A DNA stretch of 49,270 nt, taken from NCBI GenBank assembly GCA_947643405.1, contig CANRVY010000008.1, positions 1 through 49,270 on the forward strand. The letters run 5' to 3'. Below the pieces are notes generated by a model. The model ran no database searches, had not been told where the DNA came from, and saw nothing but the letters and a program-made list of their open reading frames with translations. Positions 33,126 through 42,020 of the stretch are shown one piece after another. This DNA is from an uncultured Mycoplasmatota bacterium. Lineage in GTDB: Bacteria > Bacillota_I > Bacilli_A > RF39 > UBA660. Position 1 is the first letter of the stretch. Every line of letters starts with the position of its first letter. A program made the translations under genes and the position numbers.

Positions 33126-33956
33126 TTATAAATTATAATGAGAATCAAAAATTTTAGAAACAAAATAACCAAGTACTAAAAATATAAAACTAGCAATAAC
33201 AGTTCCAATAGAATAATTATTTTTAAAAGTCTGTAATAATAAAAGAAAAATTGATGATGTAAAAAAAGAAATAATCACATAATGAAAAGAAATAGAATGT
33301 TTCTCTAATAAATAAGAAACTATTTTAATGGTAACTAAAACTCCTACTAATATCCCTAATCCAAACGGTATCATAATTTGTAATGTGTCTGAAATATAAT
33401 ATGGATCTAATAAATTACTAAAAGTTTCTAATAAAAGCGGATAAAATCCTAGTAGCATTAATATCGCAGTCCCACTAATACCAGGAACTACCATTGTTAT
33501 GGCATCAATAATTCCAAATAGAAAAATCAAAAAGAAACTATAGTTGCTATTTACTAAAAAAGTCTCTTTTTGAAATAGCTGAATCAACATCATAAATAAA
33601 AATGGAATTGTCAATTGCAATACATAATCTTTACAATTTGTTCCTTCTATTTCTCTTTTTAAAGATTTACTTCCACCAAGCATTAATCCGATAAAAAGTA
33701 ACATTGTTGGAAGATAATAGTTTTCTAAAGAAAACTCAATTATATTACTCATGAAAGTTATAGCCAATAAAACACCTATTCCAAGTGTCCCTAAAAAGAA
33801 AATATTTTTTCTAAAATCCTTAAAAAAATGAGCAATTGCTTGTACACTATCTTCGTACACACCTAGTACAATAGCAAGCATGCCTCCGCTTACTCCAGGT
33901 ATTATTTTTCCTAGTCCAACAATAAAACCCTTCAATACCAATTTTAAATAGTTCAT
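33126..33956 (-). CDS. popT: DUF368 (PopT-like) polyprenyl-phosphate transporter
   Basis: This 276-residue polytopic membrane protein has two DUF368 signatures: GFIVGLGKIIPGVSGGMLAI at the N-terminus and AITMVVPGISGTAILMLLGFY in the middle, an inverted repeat within the protein. DUF368 proteins return undecaprenyl phosphate across the membrane to support wall synthesis. GAGGG lies upstream of the ATG, and a short ORF overlaps this start codon. Confidence 0.85.
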   Translation of the reverse strand: MNYLKLVLKGFIVGLGKIIPGVSGGMLAIVLGVYEDSVQAIAHFFKDFRKNIFFLGTLGIGVLLAITFMSNIIEFSLENYYLPTMLLFIGLMLGGSKSLKREIEGTNCKDYVLQLTIPFLFMMLIQLFQKETFLVNSNYSFFLIFLFGIIDAITMVVPGISGTAILMLLGFYPLLLETFSNLLDPYYISDTLQIMIPFGLGILVGVLVTIKIVSYLLEKHSISFHYVIISFFTSSIFLLLLQTFKNNYSIGTVIASFIFLVLGYFVSKIFDSHYNL

Positions 33957-34039
33957 ATATATCCCTCATTATAGTTTATAAAAGATTTTAAAATATATTC
34001 TGAATTTTTTATAGAACTATGTAAAGAATTTAAAATCAT
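33953..34039 (-). CDS. Possible 28-codon upstream ORF of the DUF368 gene
   Basis: An ORF encoding MILNSLHSSIKNSEYILKSF plus eight residues starts at ATG 34039, 11 bases after AGGAG. Its TGA overlaps the popT ATG in an ATGA arrangement, the usual sign of coupled translation. Whether the peptide matters or only its translation is unclear; it could also be chance. Confidence 0.35.
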   Translation of the reverse strand: MILNSLHSSIKNSEYILKSFINYNEGYI

Positions 34040-34100
34040 AAGCAAGATTACTCCTACTGCAAATACTGCAACTACAGGGTATAGATTTTAGAAAGGCTTG

Positions 34101-34271
34101 TTATAAATTGCTCCATTTTTGTTTTTTATCACTTTCCTGTCCAATTAGTTCTAAGATTACAGGTGCATAATTGATATTCTTAATTTCATACAACTCATCA
34201 AAACCTTTTAAAGTTGTATTATATTCAACAACTAATTCCTCTACATTCTGATTCATCAAAATACATTTCAT
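34101..34271 (-). pseudogene. Short ORF, possible HipA-like N-terminal remnant
   Basis: This 56-codon ORF begins MKCILMNQNVEELVVEYNTT and continues GFDELYEIKNINYAPVIL. This resembles the first 40 residues of a group of HipA-like toxin-kinase proteins from Bacillota (as recalled, not checked), but the ORF ends before any kinase domain. It has only a weak ribosome site. It may be a remnant of a lost gene or an unrelated small protein. The rest of 33957-34315 holds only the short upstream ORF at 33953-34039. Confidence 0.35.
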
Positions 34272-34315
34272 AGCAACACTTTCTTGCTATCTCTATTGTA
34301 CCATAATCCATACAA

Positions 34316-35740
34316 CTATCCGATCTCTTTCAAAAAGATAGAAGGACTATTCTTAGGATACAAAATAAATACATGGTTCTTAGTTCTTGTGAGAGCTACA
34401 TAGAATAATCTTCTTTCTTCGGCATAAGGATAAGAAGCATCAATAGTTTCAACATTCTTTAAAATTGGATCTATTTTTTTCTTAGTAGGAAATCCATATA
34501 CATCGTTGCTACAGTTTAACAAAATCACTTCGTCTGCTCCTAATCCTTTGGCACTATGAACAGTTAAAAATTCAATACTTAGATTTGGATATAAAGGAGT
34601 TATTATTTTATGATTTTCATATTTTAAAAAAGGATATTCTTTTATGTTAAAATCATGATGATAACGTCCTAATATTAAAATTGTGGAAAAGTCGCGATAT
34701 TTTGAAATTCTCTCTAAAACTTTTTTTATTTTTCCACTAGAATTTTGTTTATAAGGAACTAATACAATTGGTTTTTCTAAATGCTTAGCTGACCTTAATT
34801 GTTTTTTTATTTGTAATTTATTTTTCATCACAAAGTTTCCTGCTATATCAATTAATTCCTGACTGTTTCGATAAGTATTTGTAATTTTTAATATTTTAGA
34901 ATGTGGAAAAAAAGATTTAAAATTTGTAAAAAGAATTATTTCAGAGCCAGAAAAACCAAATATAGATTGCCAGTCATCTCCTACTACAATAATGTTAGAA
35001 TGATACTGTTTTTTAATTGCATAAAGTAGAAAAAATCGATCTCTTGAAATATCTTGATATTCATCCACAATAACATATTGATAGGGAAAATCTACTTTTC
35101 CATTCTGGATTAACTTTGTTGCTTCTAAAATCATATCTTCAAAATCTGTCCAACCATTTTCTTTCATATGACAATTATATTCATTTATTAAATTTATAAA
35201 AAAATGTTTCCAAAATTTTGACAATTTCATTTTATAAATAGATGGTTTTCCTTTTAATTTATAATTTTTAATAAAATTAAGACTCAATAGAATTAATTTT
35301 GATAAGTCTTTTTTCTTTCTATATTTTTTTGTACAAATTAAAAATCTAATTTTTCTTTTCTTTCCAAATTTTCGAATAATTTCCTCAACAATATCATTAA
35401 AACTAGTTTTAATATCTACACTTCTTGTTTGGTGCAGTAGTTGAAGTCCTAATTTATGGAATGTTAAAATAGAAATAGGCAAACCAAAATCTTTTCGAAT
35501 TCTAGATTTTAATTCCTCCGTTGCCTTATTTGTAAAGGAAATAAGTAATATTTTGCTAGGATTAACATTCTTAATGTCAACCAAATATTTTACTTTTGCA
35601 ACCATGGTTGTGGTTTTCCCACTTCCTGCTCCTGCAATAACCTCTATATCTCCATCTGTTATAACAACTTCTTTTTGCTCTTCATCTAATTTTATGTTAG
35701 AATCTATTTCATCAAATATATGTTCTAAATAAGTATCCAT
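34316..35740 (-). CDS. Short UvrD/Rep-type SF1 DNA helicase
   Basis: This 474-residue SF1A helicase has motif I VIAGAGSGKTTTMVAK, motif II YVIVDEYQDISRDR, motif III GDDWQSIFGFSGSE, motif IV YRNSQELIDIAGNFV, motif V LTVHSAKGLGADEVILLN and motif VI RRLFYVALTRTKN. It is much shorter than UvrD/PcrA (over 700 residues) because the 1B and 2B insertions are reduced; HelD/helicase IV-like short forms are known. It probably acts in DNA repair or restart. Confidence 0.85.
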   Translation of the reverse strand: MDTYLEHIFDEIDSNIKLDEEQKEVVITDGDIEVIAGAGSGKTTTMVAKVKYLVDIKNVNPSKILLISFTNKATEELKSRIRKDFGLPISILTFHKLGLQLLHQTRSVDIKTSFNDIVEEIIRKFGKKRKIRFLICTKKYRKKKDLSKLILLSLNFIKNYKLKGKPSIYKMKLSKFWKHFFINLINEYNCHMKENGWTDFEDMILEATKLIQNGKVDFPYQYVIVDEYQDISRDRFFLLYAIKKQYHSNIIVVGDDWQSIFGFSGSEIILFTNFKSFFPHSKILKITNTYRNSQELIDIAGNFVMKNKLQIKKQLRSAKHLEKPIVLVPYKQNSSGKIKKVLERISKYRDFSTILILGRYHHDFNIKEYPFLKYENHKIITPLYPNLSIEFLTVHSAKGLGADEVILLNCSNDVYGFPTKKKIDPILKNVETIDASYPYAEERRLFYVALTRTKNHVFILYPKNSPSIFLKEIG

Positions 35741-35824
35741 AATTATCCCTCAATAAATGATATAATGTCTGAAATAAAAAATCCTAAAGTTCGACAAAAC
35801 TTTATTCTTTTTTCCACAATAAAA

Positions 35825-35845
35825 GAGGAAAACTTATATTTCCTC
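35825..35845 (-). terminator. Terminator after trpS
   Basis: GAGGAAA (35825-35831) pairs with TTTCCTC (35839-35845), and the minus-strand transcript goes on into TTTTATT. It overlaps the trpS stop codon. Confidence 0.8.
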
Positions 35846-36853
35846 CTCAAAATAATCAATTTGCATACTCTTACGGACCTTCTTCATTGTTACTTTTGCT
35901 TTTTCTCTTGCATACTTACTTCCTTTTATTAAAATGTCATCAACAACTTCTGGATGTTCTTCATAATAATGACGCTTTTTTTGAATTGGTTCTAAGAAAT
36001 TCATCATAACTTCAATTAGTTCTTTTTTACAACTTACACATCCTCGACAACCTTTTTTACACTCGTCACAAACCGTTTTTAAATTCGGATTACCAAGTAA
36101 CTTATGATAATAATAAACCATGCAGATATCTGGATTGGCAGGATCATCTTTTCTTATTTTGTTAGTATCTGTCACTGCCCCCATTATTTTCTTCTCGATT
36201 TCTTCTTTTGAATCTGCCAAATAAATCGCATTTCCTAAACTTTTTCCCATTTTTTCATTACCATCTAAACCTTTTATTCGTTTATTTTCGCTTAAAACTG
36301 GCTCTGGAACTACTAAAGTTTCTCCATAAATAGAATTAAATTTATGAACAATTTCTCTTGTCTGTTCAACTAATGGAAGCTGATCTTCCCCTACTGGAAC
36401 ACAAGCTCCCTCAAATGCAGTTATATCTGCAGCTTGACTAACTGGATATCCAACAAATCCATAAGTTACACTTTCTCCAGTATTTCCAAATAAAGCTTTC
36501 TTTTGCTTGATTTCTGTTTTCACGGTCGGATTTCTATAAAGTCTTGCCATGGTAACAAGATTAGAATAATATACTGTCAATTCTGCTATTTCTGGAATAG
36601 TTGATTGTACAAAAATAGTCGATTTTTTAGGATCAATTCCAAGTGATAATAAATCAATTGTAACTTCCCTTACATTTGTTCTTACTTTTTCAGGATTATT
36701 AAAATTATCAGTAAGAGCTTGAACATCGGCAATTTCAAAAAAAGAGTGATAATCTTCTTGTAATTTTACCCAATTACAAACAGCCCCAAAATAATGACCT
36801 AAATGGAGTTTTCCTGTTGGTCTTATTCCTGTTAAAATGTTCTTTTTATTCAT
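35834..36853 (-). CDS. trpS: Tryptophanyl-tRNA synthetase
   Basis: This 339-residue class I synthetase has TGIRPTGKLHLGHYFGA (HIGH motif as HLGH) and EKMGKSLGN (KMSKS as KMGKS). A CDECKKGCRGCVSCKKE stretch carries five Cys, suggesting a metal or Fe-S site as in some TrpRS. The gene is nine bases behind the histidine-kinase-like gene and no T-box leader is visible. Confidence 0.95.
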   Translation of the reverse strand: MNKKNILTGIRPTGKLHLGHYFGAVCNWVKLQEDYHSFFEIADVQALTDNFNNPEKVRTNVREVTIDLLSLGIDPKKSTIFVQSTIPEIAELTVYYSNLVTMARLYRNPTVKTEIKQKKALFGNTGESVTYGFVGYPVSQAADITAFEGACVPVGEDQLPLVEQTREIVHKFNSIYGETLVVPEPVLSENKRIKGLDGNEKMGKSLGNAIYLADSKEEIEKKIMGAVTDTNKIRKDDPANPDICMVYYYHKLLGNPNLKTVCDECKKGCRGCVSCKKELIEVMMNFLEPIQKKRHYYEEHPEVVDDILIKGSKYAREKAKVTMKKVRKSMQIDYFEEEI

Positions 36854-36862
36854 ATATATCCC

Positions 36863-38680
36863 TCACTTTTTTATTACATAACTATCTATTTCTTTGATAA
36901 AGTCTTTTGTTATTGGAAGTGCATAAACTGCTGTAAATCCTTGTTTTATATAGTTTTCTTTTTCTATTATCCCTACTTTATGAGTGAGCAAAATTACTGG
37001 AATCTGAATACCTTCAAGTTGTTTCAATTTGACTAAGGTAGCCTCACTAGATAATTTTTTTAACTCGTCTTCTATAATAATTAAATTAAATACTTCTTTA
37101 TTTCTTATCTTTTCTAAACAAGCTTGCCCACCAAACACTGTTATAATCTCCATTGAATAGCGCTTTGACAATCGTTTAAATTTATTTTCTAAACTTGGAT
37201 TATCAATCACTAGTAAAATCTTAACTTTTTTTTCGTGTAAATCATCAAATTTTTTCGCTAATTGTGCTGTTTTATTTTCCTTATGACCTACTATTCTCTG
37301 ATCCAAAACAAGTGTAAATTTAGTTCCATGGTTCTTTTCACTTTTTGTAATAATTGTTCCGCCTATTAAATCTAGTAATGTTTTTACTGACTTTAAATTT
37401 AAATTTTTTTCTTCGATATTCGTAATTTCATTTTCTTTTTTATCAAATAGATGCTCTATTTGTGCTTGCACCATACCAATCCCAGAATCTTCTACTGTAA
37501 TAATTAATCTACAAATATCAAACTTCACTACAAAATTAACACTTAATTCAATGAAACCTTCTTTGGTATACTTAATAGCATTATCTATTAATGTCATAAT
37601 AATTTGCTTAAGGCGTAATACATCCCCATATAATTCTTTTGGAGTACTATCATCATATTGGAACCGAAAATCTATAGTACTTTTTTTTAACTTCACTTTT
37701 GTTTGTGCACTAATTTCTGTGAATAACTTTTCAACACTATACTCACTTTCTCTTATCATTACTTTTCTTGTTTCTAGACTATTAATGTCTAAAACTTTAT
37801 TTACTAATTCTAGCAAATTACTAGATGAATATTTAATTTCACTAATATCTTGTTTTAGTATGGTAATATCATTTTCCATCATCATCCGTTTTGTTACTCT
37901 ATTGATAGTTCTTATTGGTTCTTTGATTTCATTTGTCATTTGAAATAAAAATTCTGACTTTTGATTATTCAAATCATCTGCATATTTTTTCGCACTTCGA
38001 AATTCATTCAGCATTTGTAAATCAGGATTTTCAATTGTAAAATACATTGTATAACAAAGTAAAATCAATACAATATCATATATAATAAGTCCTGGTAAAA
38101 CAATCGTTACTAAATATAAAATTCCTAATAAAACAATAATAAAGAAAATAGGGAAATATCTTTTATCCATTTTTTTGATATTTTTTAAAGCTACAATTAA
38201 AGACACCACTAGCATAATAGCAACCATCATATATCCAAAAGTCGTAGTAGTTCCTTTTACATTTGTTACACTTCCTACTTCAATAAGTGTAATCTTTGTA
38301 AAAATTAAAATAATAAAAGATAAAAAGAAAACTATGTTTAATCCTATTACCACTTTTTTTGGATTTTCTCTAACTTTATCATAACTGATAATCAACGTAT
38401 AACATAATAAAGAAGAAAAGATAACAATAAATAAAAGTACCAAAATTTTATTTAAAATGTTAAATAAGGAATAATAATTAGAAACAATGACACTAAAATC
38501 ATTGAGGGCACAAATAAAATGAATATAAGTATCAATTAAAATTTCTAAAGCTGATGCAATTAAAATTACCTCAAAACATTTATTTTCTTTTAACCCAATT
38601 GTAGGTTTAGAAAAATAAGTAAAAATTAAAAGAATACTAAAAATTAATGAGAATAAAGGTAATTCAAATTCTAATGTCAT
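36863..38680 (-). CDS. Degenerate hybrid histidine-kinase-like membrane protein
   Basis: This 605-residue protein has about seven N-terminal membrane helices (residues 8-215), a dimerisation region, an HATPase domain and a C-terminal receiver-like domain (about 477-600). In the H box, FLFQMTNEIKEPI, the phospho-acceptor His is Asn (residue 250). The ATP site looks intact: IMTLIDNAIKYT (N box), VEDSGIGM (G1), GGTIITKSEKNHGTKFTL. In the receiver, the Asp position appears to be Glu537 (LIIIEDEL) and the conserved Lys is missing (YALPI). This suggests signalling without ordinary phosphotransfer. trpS follows directly. Confidence 0.75.
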   Translation of the reverse strand: MTLEFELPLFSLIFSILLIFTYFSKPTIGLKENKCFEVILIASALEILIDTYIHFICALNDFSVIVSNYYSLFNILNKILVLLFIVIFSSLLCYTLIISYDKVRENPKKVVIGLNIVFFLSFIILIFTKITLIEVGSVTNVKGTTTTFGYMMVAIMLVVSLIVALKNIKKMDKRYFPIFFIIVLLGILYLVTIVLPGLIIYDIVLILLCYTMYFTIENPDLQMLNEFRSAKKYADDLNNQKSEFLFQMTNEIKEPIRTINRVTKRMMMENDITILKQDISEIKYSSSNLLELVNKVLDINSLETRKVMIRESEYSVEKLFTEISAQTKVKLKKSTIDFRFQYDDSTPKELYGDVLRLKQIIMTLIDNAIKYTKEGFIELSVNFVVKFDICRLIITVEDSGIGMVQAQIEHLFDKKENEITNIEEKNLNLKSVKTLLDLIGGTIITKSEKNHGTKFTLVLDQRIVGHKENKTAQLAKKFDDLHEKKVKILLVIDNPSLENKFKRLSKRYSMEIITVFGGQACLEKIRNKEVFNLIIIEDELKKLSSEATLVKLKQLEGIQIPVILLTHKVGIIEKENYIKQGFTAVYALPITKDFIKEIDSYVIKK

Positions 38681-38732
38681 AAAAGCCCTCCCTTATTATA
38701 CATAATCATATCATAAAACATCAAAAAATAAA

Positions 38733-39677
38733 TTACCGTTTTGTATTTTTCTTCATATAAATTTTAAAATTATATCTTTCATCCTCTAATCGTCTCTCGA
38801 TTATAGGTGCCATAATATATGCATTATGTCTTGTTATTACAACTTTATCAAAACTTTCTCGAATCTTAATTGGCAACGGTTGGTCTTTATCATGATAAAA
38901 TGCTAATTCTTCATCCCAAACATCTCGAGTCCACTTTACTCTCATATATTCTCTTCTACGCATTTCCATAAATTCTAAGTGTTGATTTTCTCCTAATTCG
39001 CTTCTTACAATTGGAGTTGAATGAAGTTCTATATGTTCAAACATCATAGTTGCTAAACTATCTCGCAATTCTCTTAAGGCTTCTTTTTTCTCTTTCATTG
39101 TAAAATCCATTGGTTCTCCAACTTTAATGAAAATATCATTTGAATTAGGTTCATTAAAAGAAGCGATTGGAACTACTTTCACTTTGGTTTTTTGAGCCAA
39201 AATATAAGGTCCTGCGAATAATGGCTGACATAATAAGTTTTCTGTATTATTCCAACCCCCTTCTGGAAACAATAAAACACTAGTGCCACTATTTAATATA
39301 CGTTCCATTTTCTTTACAGATTCTCTCCTACTATTTTCATCCAATCGATCTACATAAATCATTCCATTTAGCCATGCTGCATACATTTGAGGATTGTGAT
39401 CAATTTGATCTGTTGTTCCAAGTAATACGTAAGCATTTCGATCTATTACTGATAGTGCTGCTATAATGTCTTCATCAAATGAATGAGTAGACGCAAAAAT
39501 ATAAGGCGTATTTGGATCCAACTTTGGATATGATTCTAAATATACAGTTCTTTTTGTTGCTAATTTTAAAACTTTCCGAACAGCTGGGCTTATATATCTT
39601 CTGATTTTAATTCCACTTTCTGTTGTAAAATTTTCTACAGTTGATGTTTTTACATATCCTAATCCTAAATTTTTCAT
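38733..39677 (-). CDS. PlsC-like lysophospholipid acyltransferase
   Basis: This 314-residue protein has the acyltransferase motifs HSFDED (HX4D), GMIYVDRLDENSRRESV (block II) and VLLFPEGGWNN (FPEG block), with VVPIASF after them. It most likely acylates lysophosphatidate or a similar lipid at the membrane. A C-terminal basic region (EMRRREYMRVKWTRD) is longer than usual. AGGAGG precedes the start. A patatin-like lipase gene lies close by on the same strand. Confidence 0.8.
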   Translation of the reverse strand: MKNLGLGYVKTSTVENFTTESGIKIRRYISPAVRKVLKLATKRTVYLESYPKLDPNTPYIFASTHSFDEDIIAALSVIDRNAYVLLGTTDQIDHNPQMYAAWLNGMIYVDRLDENSRRESVKKMERILNSGTSVLLFPEGGWNNTENLLCQPLFAGPYILAQKTKVKVVPIASFNEPNSNDIFIKVGEPMDFTMKEKKEALRELRDSLATMMFEHIELHSTPIVRSELGENQHLEFMEMRRREYMRVKWTRDVWDEELAFYHDKDQPLPIKIRESFDKVVITRHNAYIMAPIIERRLEDERYNFKIYMKKNTKR

Positions 39678-39698
39678 AATATTTCCTCCTATTATAAC

Positions 39699-40565
39699 TT
39701 ATTGTCCAACAATCGGTTCATATTGTATCATTTTTTTCCGATATTGAACAGACATTTTTTCTTCATTTGTAAGAGCTCTTTCTAATTCTTCATCTAAAGT
39801 GATTAATTTATCTAAAACAGTAACTTGAAGCTTTATAAATGAGATTGGAAGTTTTTCCCCAATCCACTCTTCTATTTGCACCTGCAATATCCTAGCATCC
39901 TCATATAAAGTTTCTAATGTAAAATATTTTGTACACAACCAAGGATGGTTTTGAATTGATAAAAATAAACTCCTTTTTAAACTTATATAAGAATGCCAGT
40001 CTCCACTTGCATACAAAGCTTGTAATTTATAGACTATTTCTTTTACATAAGTTTCTGTTTCAATTAAAATATTCGGATATAATTGGCTCACTAATACTAA
40101 ATTTTGATAAGCAAAAGAAGACATATCTAAACAATGATCTAAGAATGTTTTATAAATTTCAGTTATTTGAGTACAACGCAACAACAAGTTTTTAATCTTA
40201 AAATTTTGGAGTAAAGGAAGCCATCTTTTTAAATCTTCTATTGTAATGTCATCCGCCCATATGAATTTTCTATATGACGGCAAAATCGTTCCGATATGTA
40301 AATGAAGAAAACAAAGCTTTTCTTTTACCTTTTCATCTCTTAAGCTGCTTCCTAAAAGCGCTATATCGCTATATCGAATATAACTTGCTAAAAAAGAGAT
40401 TTCATAAGCATCTAAGCAAGTTGAAAGCACTTTTTCTGGAACTAATTCTGTATAAGGGTATTGTGGATATTTAGCCATGAAAAAAACAATAAGATCATCT
40501 AAACCTTTTTGATGAAATTCTAAAATTATTTGTTCTTTCAATATTTGATTAAACTGTTTTTCCAT
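39699..40565 (-). CDS. Hypothetical helical protein
   Basis: This 288-residue protein is predicted mostly helical, with many aromatic and Leu residues, several unpaired Cys and no membrane helix, signal peptide or recognisable motif. It lies 7 bases after the patatin-like gene and 21 bases before the acyltransferase gene, so it is probably co-transcribed with these lipid genes. Function is unknown. Confidence 0.55.
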   Translation of the reverse strand: MEKQFNQILKEQIILEFHQKGLDDLIVFFMAKYPQYPYTELVPEKVLSTCLDAYEISFLASYIRYSDIALLGSSLRDEKVKEKLCFLHLHIGTILPSYRKFIWADDITIEDLKRWLPLLQNFKIKNLLLRCTQITEIYKTFLDHCLDMSSFAYQNLVLVSQLYPNILIETETYVKEIVYKLQALYASGDWHSYISLKRSLFLSIQNHPWLCTKYFTLETLYEDARILQVQIEEWIGEKLPISFIKLQVTVLDKLITLDEELERALTNEEKMSVQYRKKMIQYEPIVGQ

Positions 40566-40572
40566 TTTTCAC

Positions 40573-41853
40573 CTAAATAATTTGATATTCCAGATTGATA
40601 ACGTACAAATAAGTTGCTGCAATAAATTCTTTAGGAAATAATAAGGCATATCTGCTATATTCTAACTTTCTATTTCTAGAATTCTTTTCTACTTTATCAT
40701 ATAGAAATCTTAGAATTGTTGAAGTTCCAAATAAAGAATGAAGTTTTCCTTCCATTATTTTTACTTCTATTGTTTTTAAATCAATATGATCAACTATTGA
40801 TAATTTATATAAAGCTTCTTTTGAAAAATCTTTCATTTTGTAGATTTTTGAATCGTCTAATTTCAGATTTTTTCCAATTAATTCTACAATTTCATAAAAT
40901 AGTTTTTCTCTTTTTATACCTGTTTCATCTTCTAATAATTTATGAAAAATAGAAAGTTTTAATAATTTTTCTTCTACAAATTGCTTTCTATTCATCAGCC
41001 TTTTTTCTAATGCATTTTTTATAGGGACCTCAAACTTTTGATATTGTTTTTTTAGCTCCCCTAATCGAAATGTATACATATTCCCTTCTAGTTTATGAAA
41101 AGCTTTCATAGTATCATTATATCCATAGCAAATTGCTTTTCTAGAAGATTGTTTTTCGAAAACTAAAAAAGAAACAATTTGATTTCTAGGCTCTATCATA
41201 GTAATCTTGACATCTGTATTTTTTACTTTTTTCTTTTTACCTACTGCATGCAAATCAACTGCCACAATTTCTGTTGCCCCTAAACGAATCGCCAAATTGA
41301 TGGGCATATTATCACTGTAACCTCCATCAATATATTGATTTCCATCTATTTTTTTCATTGGGAATGCTGGAAAGCAAGACGCAGAGCCGATAATATAAAG
41401 CGGAGCCGATTTTTCAGTCATCTCAGCTTTCGCAATTTCTAAAGGCTTCCTTGTTGTAAAATTATAAACAACTAGTCCAAAATCAATTGAAGAATGAAAA
41501 AAGCGAAAGGAACTAAACATTTTATATACCATTTGTTCAAAGCGACTTGTATTAATTCCACCATTTTTTAAAAAACTAGAAGCATACCTTTTATAAATCC
41601 CAGCTTTTCCACTAATTCCGTCTATTTTATCCGGAAAGCGATCTACAAAAATTTTTTCAAAGTTCATATTTTCCCACATTTTCATGCATTTATAATAATC
41701 TCTTTGAACCATCAAAGCCCCATTTAAAGCTCCTACAGAAGTTCCTGTAACAATCTTATAATGATAGTGCAATTTTCTTAGAGCTTTCCATACGCCAGCC
41801 TGATATGCGCCTTTTGCTCCTCCTCCTGATAAAACAACTGCCTTTTTTTCCAT
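40573..41853 (-). CDS. Patatin-like phospholipase
   Basis: This protein of about 426 residues has the oxyanion motif LSGGGAKGAYQAGV at the N-terminus, the nucleophile elbow GTSVGALNGAL and the Asp motif IDGGYSDNMP, the complete patatin Ser-Asp dyad set. It hydrolyses phospholipids or related acyl esters. The C-terminal 180 residues are a charged helical extension. The start codon is uncertain: 41853 (MEKKAVVLSGG) is the usual family start, 41865 is also possible. Confidence 0.88.
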   Translation of the reverse strand: MEKKAVVLSGGGAKGAYQAGVWKALRKLHYHYKIVTGTSVGALNGALMVQRDYYKCMKMWENMNFEKIFVDRFPDKIDGISGKAGIYKRYASSFLKNGGINTSRFEQMVYKMFSSFRFFHSSIDFGLVVYNFTTRKPLEIAKAEMTEKSAPLYIIGSASCFPAFPMKKIDGNQYIDGGYSDNMPINLAIRLGATEIVAVDLHAVGKKKKVKNTDVKITMIEPRNQIVSFLVFEKQSSRKAICYGYNDTMKAFHKLEGNMYTFRLGELKKQYQKFEVPIKNALEKRLMNRKQFVEEKLLKLSIFHKLLEDETGIKREKLFYEIVELIGKNLKLDDSKIYKMKDFSKEALYKLSIVDHIDLKTIEVKIMEGKLHSLFGTSTILRFLYDKVEKNSRNRKLEYSRYALLFPKEFIAATYLYVINLEYQII

Positions 41854-41944
41854 GCTTCCACACATCCAATCAAAAATATTATACCAAAAATAGTACGTTT
41901 TCTCAACTATACAATATCACGATTTTCAAATCATTACTCCATAA

Positions 41945-41999
41945 TATTAGAAGTAAATTCATATATAGAATTCACTTCTAATAAGAGACATGATATAAT
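41945..41999 (+). promoter_or_regulatory. P-ATPase promoter with operator-like inverted repeat
   Basis: TTCACT (41971-41976) and TATAAT (41994-41999) are 17 bases apart. A 16-bp inverted repeat with one mismatch (arms 41945-41960 and 41968-41983, sequence TATTAGAAGTAAATTC / GAATTCACTTCTAATA, seven-base spacer) overlaps the -35 box, a layout expected of a repressor operator. Confidence 0.75.
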
Positions 42000-42020
42000 A
42001 GATATCATAAGGAGGCTGCT

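Noticed and set aside
36854-36862. T-box leader before trpS
   Set aside because: Only nine bases separate trpS from the upstream gene; no T-box motif or terminator is present.
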